From the NCBI GenBank assembly GCA_029562645.1, contig JAKQUI010000001.1, forward strand, positions 175,145 to 239,144: a stretch of 64,000 bases of DNA, read 5' to 3'. The stretch's first letter is position 1. Each line of letters opens with the position of its first letter. This document shows, one piece after another, positions 1-8,961 of this stretch. Position numbers and translations under genes: made by a program. The notes below the pieces were generated by a model, which searched no databases, was not told the origin of the DNA, and was given only the letters and a program-made list of their open reading frames with translations. This DNA comes from Spirochaetota bacterium (lineage in GTDB: Bacteria > Spirochaetota > UBA4802 > JAKQUI01).

Positions 1-1807
1 TGTCGATGAGCGAGATATTCTCGATGGCGAGCGCGATGGGGTGCAGCAGCCGGTTCACGAAATCGATGTCGTAGTAGCCGAACAGCGTCCCGCCCGTCTT
101 CTTCCCGATGAGCACGAAGCCGATGAGCCGCCCCTGCGAGTACAGCGGCGCCGCCGTCGCGATCCCAGCGGCGTGGATCAGCCGCGCCGCGTCGTCGCCG
201 ACGTTCTCGGCGAGATCGGCCGCCTCGAGATACTCGACGGGCACCGCCCGGCCCGCCTCGCCGAGGTGGCGCACGATGCCGCTTGCGCCGTCGAAGGAGG
301 CCGGCAGCAGGCGCCGGTTCTCGCCGTGCTCGAAGTGGGCCTGGTAGGCGCCCTGGGGCCGCTGCTCCCGGAGGTAGATGCAGGCGAACTGCGCCCCAAT
401 GACGTCGCGCAGCACCCCGGCGACGAAGTCGATGATATCGTCCTGCCGGATGACGGCCGCCGTGCGTTCGATGATGGAATCGATCGCCGAATTCACCCGG
501 TACACATTGTGGAACAGCAGGCGGTACACCAGCTGCTCGAACTGATAGCTGAAGACGATGTAGAGCACGATGGTCGCGACGAAGGCGATCACGCCTGCAA
601 TCATACCGCTGCCGTAGAAGAGGCCGCCGAGCGCGCCGTCGAGCAGGACGAAGAAGCCGGCGTACACGGCCGTGAACACCGCGAGCAGCACCACGATGTA
701 AAAGCTGCGGTTGATGATGCGGTCGATGTTGAACAACCCGAAGCGGACGATGGACGAGCCGATCGAGATCGGGACGATCGAGAACAGGAGCCCGGTGAGG
801 ATTTGCTCGTTTTCGGAAACGATATTGGTGCCGCCCCCCGCCCCCGCGATGATCGCCAGCTTGAAGGCGAGGTAGAGCGCCACGCTCACCGTGGTCCCGT
901 AAAGGATGATCTTGATCTGCTGGCGCTTGATGCTGTAGTCCGGGTTCGCGCGGTTGCGGACATACTGATACAGGAGCGCGGCCACGCCGGCGCCGTGGCA
1001 CAGGTAGTAGAAGCAATCGCGCGTCCAGTACACGAATGTAAAGAGCTCGGACCGGAACAGGGTGACGGCGAACGCGACGATGAGCGCGCCGGCGAGTGCG
1101 TAGAGCGCCGCGCGCAGCGCCCGGCCCGCGCGCGCCTCCGCCGGCGAGGAGAGCGCCGAGAAGAAATGGAGGAACAGCACCCCGCTGAGCACCTTCATGG
1201 GCGAGACGGCATAGAACAGAAAGCGGATGATGCCGCAATTCCAGAACGACGAGTAGTACCCCATCGTGAGGTACAGCGATTGCGTGGCGCAGTAGAGGAA
1301 GAAGATGAGCGCCAGCCGGTCGGTGTGCTTGCGGAAATAGACCAGGCTCCCCAGCAACAGGAAGAAAAGCCCCAGCGTAAAACGGAACAGGACCGAGAAC
1401 TCCAGCCCCTGCAGGCCGATGCGCGTCGGGACCACCGACACCGTGACGACGGCCTCGCCGCGTTGTATCTCGTAGGGCACCGCCCGGTGCGGCACGAGGA
1501 CGCCGCAGAGCGCGGAGACCGTGTGCATCACGCTCTCGTGCACCGTGCGGAGCTCGCCGATGCGCGCCAGGCGAACGCCCCCGATCGCCAGCACCCGGTC
1601 ACCCGTGCGGATCCCGGCCTCGGCCGCGGGACTGCCGGGACGCACCTCGAGGGCCATGAAACGATCGTCGATCTTCAGCCCGTCGTCCGCCTGCTGGCAC
1701 ACGAACACGAAGTAGAGCGAGACCGCCGACAACGCCACCCCGATGATGATCGCGATGAGGAGCTTGTTGTAGAACTGTCCCTTGATTTTCTTGTAGATGG
1801 CGTCCAT
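1..1807 (-). CDS. PDZ / multi-TM / GAF-like membrane sensor, 3' end beyond the window
   Basis: The minus frame stays open from an ATG at 1807 to the window edge (602 codons, no stop), so the C-terminus is missing. It begins MDAIYKKIKGQFYNKLL, with a membrane segment at about residues 16-38. A PDZ-type domain follows at about 45-110 (LEVRPGSPAAEAGIRTGDRV), then several membrane helices to about residue 400. The motif FNIDRIINRSFY and a GAF-like region at about 430-600 follow. PDZ plus many helices plus GAF is the layout of ComP-like sensor kinases. The output domain (kinase, phosphatase or cyclase) would lie to the left and cannot be seen. There is no clear Shine-Dalgarno sequence, so the start is the weakest point. 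Confidence 0.75.
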   Translation of the reverse strand, partial: MDAIYKKIKGQFYNKLLIAIIIGVALSAVSLYFVFVCQQADDGLKIDDRFMALEVRPGSPAAEAGIRTGDRVLAIGGVRLARIGELRTVHESVMHTVSALCGVLVPHRAVPYEIQRGEAVVTVSVVPTRIGLQGLEFSVLFRFTLGLFFLLLGSLVYFRKHTDRLALIFFLYCATQSLYLTMGYYSSFWNCGIIRFLFYAVSPMKVLSGVLFLHFFSALSSPAEARAGRALRAALYALAGALIVAFAVTLFRSELFTFVYWTRDCFYYLCHGAGVAALLYQYVRNRANPDYSIKRQQIKIILYGTTVSVALYLAFKLAIIAGAGGGTNIVSENEQILTGLLFSIVPISIGSSIVRFGLFNIDRIINRSFYIVVLLAVFTAVYAGFFVLLDGALGGLFYGSGMIAGVIAFVATIVLYIVFSYQFEQLVYRLLFHNVYRVNSAIDSIIERTAAVIRQDDIIDFVAGVLRDVIGAQFACIYLREQRPQGAYQAHFEHGENRRLLPASFDGASGIVRHLGEAGRAVPVEYLEAADLAENVGDDAARLIHAAGIATAAPLYSQGRLIGFVLIGKKTGGTLFGYYDIDFVNRLLHPIALAIENISLID

Positions 1808-2021
1808 GGGCACCCGATGTCGGATCGATTGGCGAGCGTATCGGGGCGATGGAAATTATTCCAGCATTTTTCGAGGAATTCGATTGCTCCACGCGAAGCC
1901 CCACAACTCAACAGGAACACTGAATCAGCACACAAAGAGTGATTTACAATTGACAAACCGTGAGCGAACCTTTTAGTTCATATCGGTTCATTACAGTTTA
2001 CAGAAAATACTGGGCAATCCA

Positions 2022-3227
2022 ATGAAAAAAGCCATCATCGCACTCGGAATCATCGTCCTCGTCCTTGCCGGATACATCCTGTACCAAAAATTCGGCGTGT
2101 CGCCCGCCATCAACGTGCTCGATTACTTCATCGGAAGGGTGGACATCATCAAGCCGGGTAACCGGATCGTCCCCGCGGCGATCAAACTGCGCCTCCACAC
2201 CAAAGACACCGTGAAGACGCACGCGAAATCGAAGGCGTTCATCCAGTGCGGCGCGGACAACATGCTCGAGCTCTTCGAGAACACCGAGCTCCGGATGGAC
2301 ACGCTGCCGGTAACGCTGAAGTCGTCGGCCGACGTGGCGGCGCTTCACCTCATGCGCGGCAAGGCGGCCGTCATGCTCGAGAAGCTCACCAGCAAGGGAT
2401 CGTTCTCGATCCGGACGATCAATCATACCATCGCCGTTCGCGGGACCGTGTTCTCCGCGGAGATCACCGCGAACGGAGCGATCGTCATGGTGAAGGAGGG
2501 CGGCGTAACCATAACCGAAACCGCGAATCCGAAGAAACGGATCGACGTGGATGCCGGGAGTAAAGCCATCATTACCGGGACACGTATTGAAACGAAGGAC
2601 ATGACGGACGGCGACGCCGCGACCTTCCGGGAGATCGTGGAGCTGCGTCCCATCGCCGGGATCAATTGCACGCCGCCGGAGTACATCGAGCGGTTCTTCC
2701 GATGGCGTCTGGGGCTGAAGGACCGAGTTCCGGCGGAGCCATCAGGAGACGAGGGAGCGGAGAAGGAATCGACGCGCGGTGAGGACGCCGCCAAAGACAG
2801 GGACACGCCCGACACGCCGGACAGGGAAGCCGCAAAAAAGGAGACAAAGGACACTGCGAAAGATGATAAACCGGCCGCGACGTCGATGGCGCGTCTGGGC
2901 GTGAACGCGTTCACCGCCAACGGCGTGGAGCAGAAGGTCGCGGCCGATCTGACCAACAAGCTGTACGCGAAGCTGCGGGCGTCCAAGGGCGTCGAGGCGG
3001 TGGTGATGCGCGGCGGCGGCCGCACCTCGGCGCGCCAACTCATGGGCCGCGTGAGCAAGCTCGGCGCGACCACCGTCCTCGCCCTGCGCGTGGTGGACGG
3101 CCAGAGCGGTAGGCTCGTATACAGCCGGAGCCTCAACTACAAGGATGGAGAGGACATCGACGGCAGGCTCGACGAGATCGCCGGGCAGATCGGCAGGAAG
3201 GGTGAGATCTGGGCGGGGGCGAAGTAG
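2022..3227 (+). CDS. FecR-domain protein, membrane-anchored
   Basis: 401 residues. One N-terminal membrane segment (about 5-20, IIALGIIVLVLAGYILYQ) is followed by a FecR domain at about 45-170 (HTIAVRGTVFSAEI, VMVKEGGVTI). A very charged Lys/Asp/Glu linker spans about 230-290, and a folded C-terminal domain about 295-395. The true FecR transmits siderophore signals to a sigma factor. Stand-alone FecR-domain proteins like this one are common in spirochaetes and other environmental bacteria and have no known role. No sigma factor or TonB receptor lies nearby, so iron signalling is not supported. Most of the protein is predicted to be extracytoplasmic. Confidence 0.8.
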   Translation: MKKAIIALGIIVLVLAGYILYQKFGVSPAINVLDYFIGRVDIIKPGNRIVPAAIKLRLHTKDTVKTHAKSKAFIQCGADNMLELFENTELRMDTLPVTLKSSADVAALHLMRGKAAVMLEKLTSKGSFSIRTINHTIAVRGTVFSAEITANGAIVMVKEGGVTITETANPKKRIDVDAGSKAIITGTRIETKDMTDGDAATFREIVELRPIAGINCTPPEYIERFFRWRLGLKDRVPAEPSGDEGAEKESTRGEDAAKDRDTPDTPDREAAKKETKDTAKDDKPAATSMARLGVNAFTANGVEQKVAADLTNKLYAKLRASKGVEAVVMRGGGRTSARQLMGRVSKLGATTVLALRVVDGQSGRLVYSRSLNYKDGEDIDGRLDEIAGQIGRKGEIWAGAK

Positions 3228-3293
3228 CGGATATCACTGTAAATCTACATTCGGGCAATTGATAGTTGCATTCATGAAATTTCATTATGACCT

Positions 3294-3346
3294 TGACACC
3301 CCCCTTTCCCCTACCGAAGGGGAACGGGGCCGGGGGATAGGGGTCA
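3294..3346. repeat. Dispersed C/G-rich hairpin element, copy 1
   Basis: The outer ends are roughly complementary (TGACACCCCC and GGGGATAGGGGTCA). They enclose a perfect inner stem TTCCCCT/AGGGGAA (3306-3312 and 3318-3324). Two related elements, with the same kind of outer end and inner C-run/G-run hairpin, lie at 32811-32936 and 38886-38990. All three are intergenic. Confidence 0.5.
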
Positions 3347-3482
3347 GAGCCGCGTTTGATACGCACCCCGTAGGGACTTCAAAGCGAGATCGATGGCGCT
3401 AACGACGGTCGCGTGCGGGTTTCCGTAATAGCATGAGCGATCCTGTTGCGGGGTGGGTGCGGTTGCGTTTGTGAAACGCAAT

Positions 3483-4673
3483 CTAGCGGCCGCCGCGGAC
3501 GGGGATGACGTAAAAAAAATAGTCAGAGTAGGTTTTGGGTTGTGCTTGAAATCTTGGGACATAAATTCCAATATGATACGACCGATCAATTGGAATGGCC
3601 CCATAACCTGTCGATGTTATATAATAGTTTTGGACATTAGTGAAACCCTGATTCTGCAGCCAGGTTGCGATATGGTATGAAAAATTCCATAGACTTGTAA
3701 ACTCGCGCACATTGGGAAGACGCCAGTCGGAAAAGCCCAGATAGTTTTCTGTGTTGAGCAGTGCAATATAATTCAGTGCCGTTGTAAATGCCACTCGTCC
3801 GTCATTGGCGGTACCATCAACATCATATCCCGGATTCCGGCTTACCATGATATTACCATCCTTTGCCCACACAAGCGCCGTCAGGTTGTCTGTTATTGTC
3901 CCATTGCTATTGTCGGTGAAACGTGGTTCCGGCCACGGCTCCCCTTTTCTCAGCCTGCCGTCATCATTAGTGTAATAGGTTACGGTTTGTCCCGTTTTTT
4001 GCAACACTCTCTCCGAACCCGCATTCTCTCCACGAACCGGCCAGATGTAATAAAATTCCGTTTTAAATGACATCCAAGCCCCACCGGCAGTGATCAAATC
4101 AACAAAAAAGGCTGAGTTATAACTAAGATCAGGATTTGTAGTCGATGACCAGATACGGGCATTTAAAGGAACATTACTAAACCCTTCACTCATAAGCCAA
4201 GTATAAATATATGCCTGCCCAAAATCGATGAGACTCATAAGTTCGTTGGCATTGGGAGCGCGCCAGTCGCTATAGCCGAGATATTTTTCTCCGTTCAGCT
4301 TCGATATGTAGTCCATGGCGTGATACCAGGTAACCAAGCCGTCTTCGGCCGTTCCATCGCCATCAAATTTCGGGTCCCGCGTCTTCATGATATTCGCATC
4401 GGCCGTCCACATGAGTCCGGTCAGGTTGTCGCGCACGGTGCCGTCGCCGAGGTTTATGAAGCGGGGCGTTTTCCACGAATAGCCCTTTTTGTAGTACCCG
4501 TCATCGTAGAGCGAAACGCTGTTCTCCTGCCCCGTCCGCATCACATAAAACACCGGCTGCCCGGCCGCGCTCGACAGCGGCGACGAGAAGGCGTCGCTCT
4601 GCGGATCGTTGGGATTGGTGCGCTCCATTTCGATAAAGCAGGCCGGTGCCAGCGGCATGCAGAGAAAGATCAT
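3483..4673 (-). CDS. DUF1566 (Lcl C-terminal-like) protein, two domain copies
   Basis: 396 residues with two copies of the DUF1566 fold, at about 70-215 and 245-394. Each carries DNLTxLxW (DNLTGLMW, DNLTALVW), a DGTAxDG motif, the LNxExYLGxSDWR signature and a final PVRG. The family occurs in secreted or surface proteins such as the collagen-like Lcl of Legionella, where it acts in adhesion. The start is supported by AGAGGA seven bases upstream. The N-terminus has LAPAC, a weak lipobox, but no basic n-region, so export as a lipoprotein is possible and not certain. Base composition is lower in GC than in neighbouring genes, especially in the C-terminal half. Confidence 0.8.
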   Translation of the reverse strand: MIFLCMPLAPACFIEMERTNPNDPQSDAFSSPLSSAAGQPVFYVMRTGQENSVSLYDDGYYKKGYSWKTPRFINLGDGTVRDNLTGLMWTADANIMKTRDPKFDGDGTAEDGLVTWYHAMDYISKLNGEKYLGYSDWRAPNANELMSLIDFGQAYIYTWLMSEGFSNVPLNARIWSSTTNPDLSYNSAFFVDLITAGGAWMSFKTEFYYIWPVRGENAGSERVLQKTGQTVTYYTNDDGRLRKGEPWPEPRFTDNSNGTITDNLTALVWAKDGNIMVSRNPGYDVDGTANDGRVAFTTALNYIALLNTENYLGFSDWRLPNVREFTSLWNFSYHIATWLQNQGFTNVQNYYITSTGYGAIPIDRSYHIGIYVPRFQAQPKTYSDYFFYVIPVRGGR

Positions 4674-4938
4674 GATGAAATCCTCTGGCGCATGGATTCC
4701 AGCTCATTTCTTATATTTGTTGACAATTAACCATACATTTACAGCTTTGTAAAGAAATTAATCCGTCCGTATTTTTTTAAAAATTGTTTACTATTTATTT
4801 CGGTCGAACTATTTGAGTGTTACCAATTAAAGTTCCCTGTCATCGCGCGAAGCGATCGCGACGACAGCGAGATAATCAACACACGAACATTTCCCTGCAA
4901 TGCCTGTCGTCAATATCCAGCGCCCACACAAAGGCCGT

Positions 4939-5580
4939 ATGCCCAGCTCGCTCACAGCATCTCTCACCGCACTTACCATCCTCCTCGCCCTCTGCTCCGC
5001 CGCCCTCGCCCAGCCGAAGGATCCCGAGGCGCCGCGGGCGCCGGTCGTTGTCGATGAGAAGGCGGGTGCGAAAAAGGAACGCGCAGCGAATCAGCCCGAA
5101 AAGAGGGCCGACCTGTACGCCTACAGCGTGAAGGCGCTGCGCGCCGACGGCAGGTCCGTCGAGGGGACCGCGGACCTCGCATCGCCGTCGATAACCTTTA
5201 CCCACGTAAAGGGCGGGGTTTCATACGAGAAGACCGTGCGGTGGGACGATGTCGAAAGCATTCGCGCCGTGGAGTGGAAGCCCGTGGGACACGACAAAAC
5301 CTCCGCGAAGGAAACGCAACCCGTGTTTTTTTACCCGAGCCGCTGGAAGCTCGTCCTCAAGTCCGGCAAGCTCTACGACTTCACGGGGCAGATCGCGCTC
5401 TTCAATAAAATTGTCGTCAAGAACCGCGACGGGAGCGCGGCGGTGTATACGTATTTTGTCGACTACTGGAAACGCACGGGAACGCGCTCGGGAATGTGGG
5501 AAAACGCGCGCTCCACCGATTTCGACCACCCGCGCCGCCACCCCGACCGGAGTGCATGCGTGCAGGTGCGCTTCCGCTAG
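4939..5580 (+). CDS. Small exported protein of unknown function
   Basis: 213 residues from the ATG at 4939. This start was preferred to the upstream ATG at 4900 because it places a clean signal peptide at the N-terminus (LTALTILLALCSAALAQ). A Lys/Ala/Pro-rich linker follows, then a mostly beta domain (residues about 55-195) with no motif I recognise. It is probably periplasmic. The last 20 bases of coding sequence recur downstream of the next gene (7145-7164). Confidence 0.6.
   Translation: MPSSLTASLTALTILLALCSAALAQPKDPEAPRAPVVVDEKAGAKKERAANQPEKRADLYAYSVKALRADGRSVEGTADLASPSITFTHVKGGVSYEKTVRWDDVESIRAVEWKPVGHDKTSAKETQPVFFYPSRWKLVLKSGKLYDFTGQIALFNKIVVKNRDGSAAVYTYFVDYWKRTGTRSGMWENARSTDFDHPRRHPDRSACVQVRFR
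5557..5576 (+). repeat. Direct repeat flanking the ATPase gene, left copy
   Basis: TGCGTGCAGGTGCGCTTCCG, the 3' end of the upstream coding sequence. It is identical to 7145-7164. With one mismatch the match extends four bases further left. Confidence 0.75.
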
Positions 5581-5784
5581 AACAATCCCGAGGCACGCCG
5601 GCCGCTCCGTCCGTTGGGGGATGATTCCTATCGGTACAGCCGGATACGAATTTCCGTCCGATCATCGTGAGCCCCGGCGGCGATTGATCCATGAGCGCCA
5701 TCAGGCCATTCGAAATCCCGCATGAATGATCTTTCCCGTGACAGAAACCTTCCGAAACAAGAACCAATACCGAAAAAATATTTA

Positions 5785-5812
5785 TTGACATAATTTTTAC
5801 ATCGTTTATCAA
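5785..5812 (+). promoter_or_regulatory. Sigma-70 promoter of the AAA/DUF4143 gene
   Basis: TTGACA at 5785-5790, a 16-base spacer and TATCAA at 5807-5812. Transcription would begin near 5819. That excludes the in-frame ATG at 5814 and supports the ATG at 5859. Confidence 0.55.
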
Positions 5813-5858
5813 TATGCAAATTGAAGATATTTTCTTCAATTTGCGCAAACAGGCTCTT

Positions 5859-7025
5859 ATGATTAAACGAAGACTGGCACGCAAAGCAAAGGAGCTATTT
5901 ACACAGTACCCGGTGATAACCATTACCGGCCCACGGCAATCCGGGAAAACCACCCTGGCCAAAAACACCTTCCCCCGGCTGAAGTATTTCAATCTGGAGG
6001 ATATCGAAACCAGAACATTTGCCCGGGAAGACCCCAAGGGCTTTTTGAAGGGCTGCGCGGGAGGAGCGATCCTGGACGAGATTCAGAATGCACCGGACCT
6101 TTTGTCCTCCATTCAGGTATATGTCGATTCGCTCAACCGGGAGGGATTGTTCGTATTGACCGGAAGCAGGCAGCTCGAGCTGATGGAATCGGTTTCCCAG
6201 TCCCTCGCGGGAAGAACAGCGCTTCTAAAACTCCTGCCGTTTTCCATCGAGGAACTTCACGAACACGGAAACATCTTGGAATCCGATGAGTATCTGTATC
6301 ATGGATTCTATCCAAGAATACACGATAAAAAACTCAACCCATCTGAAGCGCTGGCTGATTATTACACAACATACGTTGAACGGGACCTGCGACAGCTTGC
6401 CAACATCCACAACCTTCATCTTTTTCACACATTCGTAAAACACTGCGCCGGAAGAGTGGGGCAGCTGATAAACCTTTCCTCGCTTGCCAGCGATACCGGC
6501 ATAAGCCATACAACCGCGCAGGACTGGCTGACACTCCTGGAGGCCAGCTACATTATCTTCAGGCTTCAGCCGTATTTCGCCAATATCGGAAAACGGCTCA
6601 TTAAATCCCCAAAGCTCTATTTCTACGACGTGGGTCTGGCGGCGCACTTACTGGGCATTGAATCAATACAACATGTTGCGCACCATCCCCTCAAGGGAAA
6701 CCTCTATGAGAACATGGCGATATCGGAAATATTAAAATACCGGTTTAACAGGAACAAAACCAATAATCTATTTTTTTTCCGGGACGCCAGAGGCCGGGAG
6801 GTCGACTGCCTCTATACGATCTCACATAAAATCTATCCCATTGAAATAAAGTCGTCCCGCACGTTTAACCGGGATTTTTTAACATCCATTGAGTATTTCA
6901 TGGACGCAATTCACGAAAGCGAACGGGGCTTTCTTGTATACGACGGAGAGGGCGACATTGACATTCGCAACATAACCCTGCTTTCTCCCCGGAGCATATG
7001 GGAGAAGCTGGATGCGCTGGGTTGA
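5859..7025 (+). CDS. AAA_14 / DUF4143 family ATPase
   Basis: 388 residues from the ATG at 5859, beginning MIKRRLARKAKELF as is usual for this family. Walker A is GPRQSGKTT (about 24-32) and Walker B is AILDEIQ (about 73-79). A sensor-like VLTGSRQ follows, and the C-terminal DUF4143 domain covers about 190-370, ending with a PD-(D/E)XK-like stretch (GREVDCLY...IEIKSS). These stand-alone ATPases are widespread in bacteria and archaea, often patchily distributed, and their function is unknown. Base composition is clearly lower in GC than in both neighbours. A 20-bp direct repeat flanks the gene (5557-5576 and 7145-7164), which suggests acquisition as a unit. Confidence 0.85.
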   Translation: MIKRRLARKAKELFTQYPVITITGPRQSGKTTLAKNTFPRLKYFNLEDIETRTFAREDPKGFLKGCAGGAILDEIQNAPDLLSSIQVYVDSLNREGLFVLTGSRQLELMESVSQSLAGRTALLKLLPFSIEELHEHGNILESDEYLYHGFYPRIHDKKLNPSEALADYYTTYVERDLRQLANIHNLHLFHTFVKHCAGRVGQLINLSSLASDTGISHTTAQDWLTLLEASYIIFRLQPYFANIGKRLIKSPKLYFYDVGLAAHLLGIESIQHVAHHPLKGNLYENMAISEILKYRFNRNKTNNLFFFRDARGREVDCLYTISHKIYPIEIKSSRTFNRDFLTSIEYFMDAIHESERGFLVYDGEGDIDIRNITLLSPRSIWEKLDALG

Positions 7026-7144
7026 TAGCGCATTTAGGTGATCGCCAGCAGTCTATTGCATGACTCGATATCGTCACGCGCACGGCAAACGGCATGGATA
7101 CACACTCTCGGTAATACTTTCGGGCACGTGTTTCCTGCGATGCG

Positions 7145-7164
7145 TGCGTGCAGGTGCGCTTCCG
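7145..7164 (+). repeat. Direct repeat flanking the ATPase gene, right copy
   Basis: Perfect 20-base copy of 5557-5576, 1588 bp away in the same orientation, in the non-coding gap between the ATPase and the EamA exporter. Confidence 0.75.
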
Positions 7165-7261
7165 GTGAGGCCGCTGAATTGAACTGATAGAAAAAAACCC
7201 GGCAAGAAAAACAATGGCCGCCAGATGGAGCGTTGAAATGACGCCCCATCCCTCGGCGGAT

Positions 7262-8125
7262 CTAGTCGCCTTCCTTCCGCCCCCCGTTGAGGCTCACGCC
7301 CGCAAGCGACAGCATGATGAGCGCGCCGCCGGCGACGAGGTTCACCGTGAGCGCGTCGGCGAAGACGACCGCGCCGAGGACGCCGGCGAAGAGGACGCGG
7401 CTGGCCGACACGAGCGCCCCGGGGCCCGCGTCGATGAAGCGGTAGCCCTCGGTGATGAATACCTGCCCGACGAGCGCGAAGAGCGTGGTGAGCGCGATGT
7501 GGACGATCATCATCCCCTGCGGCACGACGAAGTTCGGAAGCGTCGCGACCAGGCACACCGCCGTGCCGATGGCCATGAGATGAAAGAGGATCACCTCGCT
7601 GTCGTCGTACTTGCGCGATTCGCGGAGGGCGCACACCGCGACGCCCGCCACCACGGCCGAGAGGAGCGAGAAGACGTCGCCCGCGTTGATCGCCGCGAAG
7701 CCCGGCATCATGATGAGCCAGCTCCCCGCGATCGTGAGCGCGACGCTCACCCAGCCGCGCCAGCTCCCTCGTTCGCGATTGATGAACGGCGCCATGAGAT
7801 ACACGAACACCGGGTAGGTCATGTTGAGCATATTGGCATTGGTCACGGTGGTAAACTGGATCCCGAGGTAGAAGAAAATAACCGCGACGGCATTGGACAC
7901 GCCGCGCAGCGCCACGTAGCGCTTCTCCACCGCGCGAAACGTCTTTTTGCGGGCGAGCATGTACGGCACGATCACGGCGAGCCCCGCCGCGAACCGGAAG
8001 AAGGCGATCTCGATCCCGGAGATGGCCGACTGCGTGGTGACGAACTTCGCGAAGACCGTCGAGAGCGCGAAGGCGAGCGCCGAGAGCGCGATCAGCACGA
8101 TGCCTTTGAGGGCGTGATCGTTCAT
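7262..8125 (-). CDS. EamA/DMT-superfamily transporter
   Basis: 287 residues, predicted ten membrane helices in two EamA repeats of about 140 residues. Family features include the N-terminal helix ALKGIVLIALSALAFALS, FFRFAAGL in the first repeat and ALTTLFALVGQVFITEGYR in the second. EamA proteins are inner-membrane exporters of amino acids or other small metabolites, and the substrate cannot be read from sequence. The start has a good ribosome site (AAGGTGA, about seven bases upstream). It is transcribed alone. Confidence 0.9.
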   Translation of the reverse strand: MNDHALKGIVLIALSALAFALSTVFAKFVTTQSAISGIEIAFFRFAAGLAVIVPYMLARKKTFRAVEKRYVALRGVSNAVAVIFFYLGIQFTTVTNANMLNMTYPVFVYLMAPFINRERGSWRGWVSVALTIAGSWLIMMPGFAAINAGDVFSLLSAVVAGVAVCALRESRKYDDSEVILFHLMAIGTAVCLVATLPNFVVPQGMMIVHIALTTLFALVGQVFITEGYRFIDAGPGALVSASRVLFAGVLGAVVFADALTVNLVAGGALIMLSLAGVSLNGGRKEGD

Positions 8126-8223
8126 TGATGATCACCTTCGATGGCGATGCCGCAAATCATCCCGCACAAAGCATACCCCTCGGAATCCGTCACGGCACGT
8201 TCGCGCAATGACCGTTTTTTCAC

Positions 8224-8252
8224 TTGACACAAGATAGCACATATGCTATCTT
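8224..8252 (+). promoter_or_regulatory. Toxin-antitoxin promoter with palindromic operator
   Basis: TTGACA (8224-8229), a 17-base spacer and TATCTT (8247-8252). A perfect inverted repeat with nine-base arms, AAGATAGCA and TGCTATCTT (8231-8239 and 8244-8252), fills the spacer and the -10 box. A repressor bound there would block RNA polymerase, which fits autoregulation by the ribbon-helix-helix partner encoded downstream. Confidence 0.8.
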
Positions 8253-8258
8253 TTAAAC

Positions 8259-8699
8259 ATGTTGGTCGTTCTTGACACCAACGTTCTCTATCAGGCGCTC
8301 CGGAACCGTTCCGGGGCATCGCACTTCATCCTTTCCCTGATCAGGGAAAACAGGCTGTCGCTCGCGATATCCATTCCGGTCCACCAGGAATATCAGAAAG
8401 TGTTGTCACGCACCGCTTCGCAAAAAGACCTCAATCTCACTCGAACGGACATCGATCGGGTTTTGCGTTTCATCGCCTACATCGGAAGGCCGTACGCCAC
8501 CTATTTTCATTTCAGGCCCAATCTGCAAGATGAAAGCGACAATATATTTGTCGAGCTGGCCCTGGCAAGCAATTGCAATTACCTTATAACGAGCAACACA
8601 AGAGATTTCACCATCAAGGCCGAGTTGAAATTCGACGACCTTCGCATCATCACCCCGTCAAATTTTGCCGCAACCTGGAGAAAAGCCCATGAAAGCTAA
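8259..8699 (+). CDS. PIN-domain toxin (COG1569-like) of a type II toxin-antitoxin pair
   Basis: 146 residues. The PIN fold has its acidic residues in VVLDTNVLYQAL (Asp6), a Glu in the HQEYQKVL region, the DESDNIFVELAL segment (Asp/Glu) and LITSNTRDF near the C-terminus. PIN toxins are Mg2+-dependent ribonucleases. The ATG is only six bases after the -10 box and has no Shine-Dalgarno sequence, so the mRNA is predicted to be leaderless. The gene precedes its antitoxin and overlaps it by 11 bases. Confidence 0.8.
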   Translation: MLVVLDTNVLYQALRNRSGASHFILSLIRENRLSLAISIPVHQEYQKVLSRTASQKDLNLTRTDIDRVLRFIAYIGRPYATYFHFRPNLQDESDNIFVELALASNCNYLITSNTRDFTIKAELKFDDLRIITPSNFAATWRKAHES

Positions 8700-8949
8700 A
8701 TCGAGCGTGCTTACCATTCGCGTTCCCCGGGCGCTGAAAACCCGGATCGAGCGCGTGGCCGACGAACAGGGCGTTTCCATCAACCAGCTGGCGCTCTACG
8801 CATTCACCAAGGAGATCACGGAAATGGAATCGGCATCGTATTTCAGCTCCCTCCGCAAATCAAAATCGAAAAAGCAGCTATACGATGATTTCGATTCAGT
8901 AATGAAAAAAGTCGGCTCCGTCACGACGCCCAAATGGGACAAGCTGTAA
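8689..8949 (+). CDS. Ribbon-helix-helix antitoxin partner
   Basis: 86 residues from the ATG at 8689, inside the 3' end of the toxin gene, with GGAG about nine bases upstream. The N-terminus has the pattern of an Arc/CopG-type ribbon-helix-helix: a short beta strand (VLTIRVP), a helix (RALKTRIERVADEQ), then GVSINQLALYAFTKEI. The C-terminal half (SLRKSKSKKQLYDDFDSVMKKVG) would wrap the toxin. It is predicted to bind the palindrome at 8231-8252 together with the toxin. Toxin-first order is the less common arrangement. Confidence 0.75.
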   Translation: MKAKSSVLTIRVPRALKTRIERVADEQGVSINQLALYAFTKEITEMESASYFSSLRKSKSKKQLYDDFDSVMKKVGSVTTPKWDKL

Positions 8950-8961
8950 TCTTATAGCACG

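Noticed and set aside
41..1942. 633-codon open frame on the plus strand
   Set aside because: Its translation is almost all Arg/Asp/Glu/Val/His, typical of the strand opposite a GC-rich gene. The minus strand has a sensible membrane/PDZ/GAF protein over the same bases.
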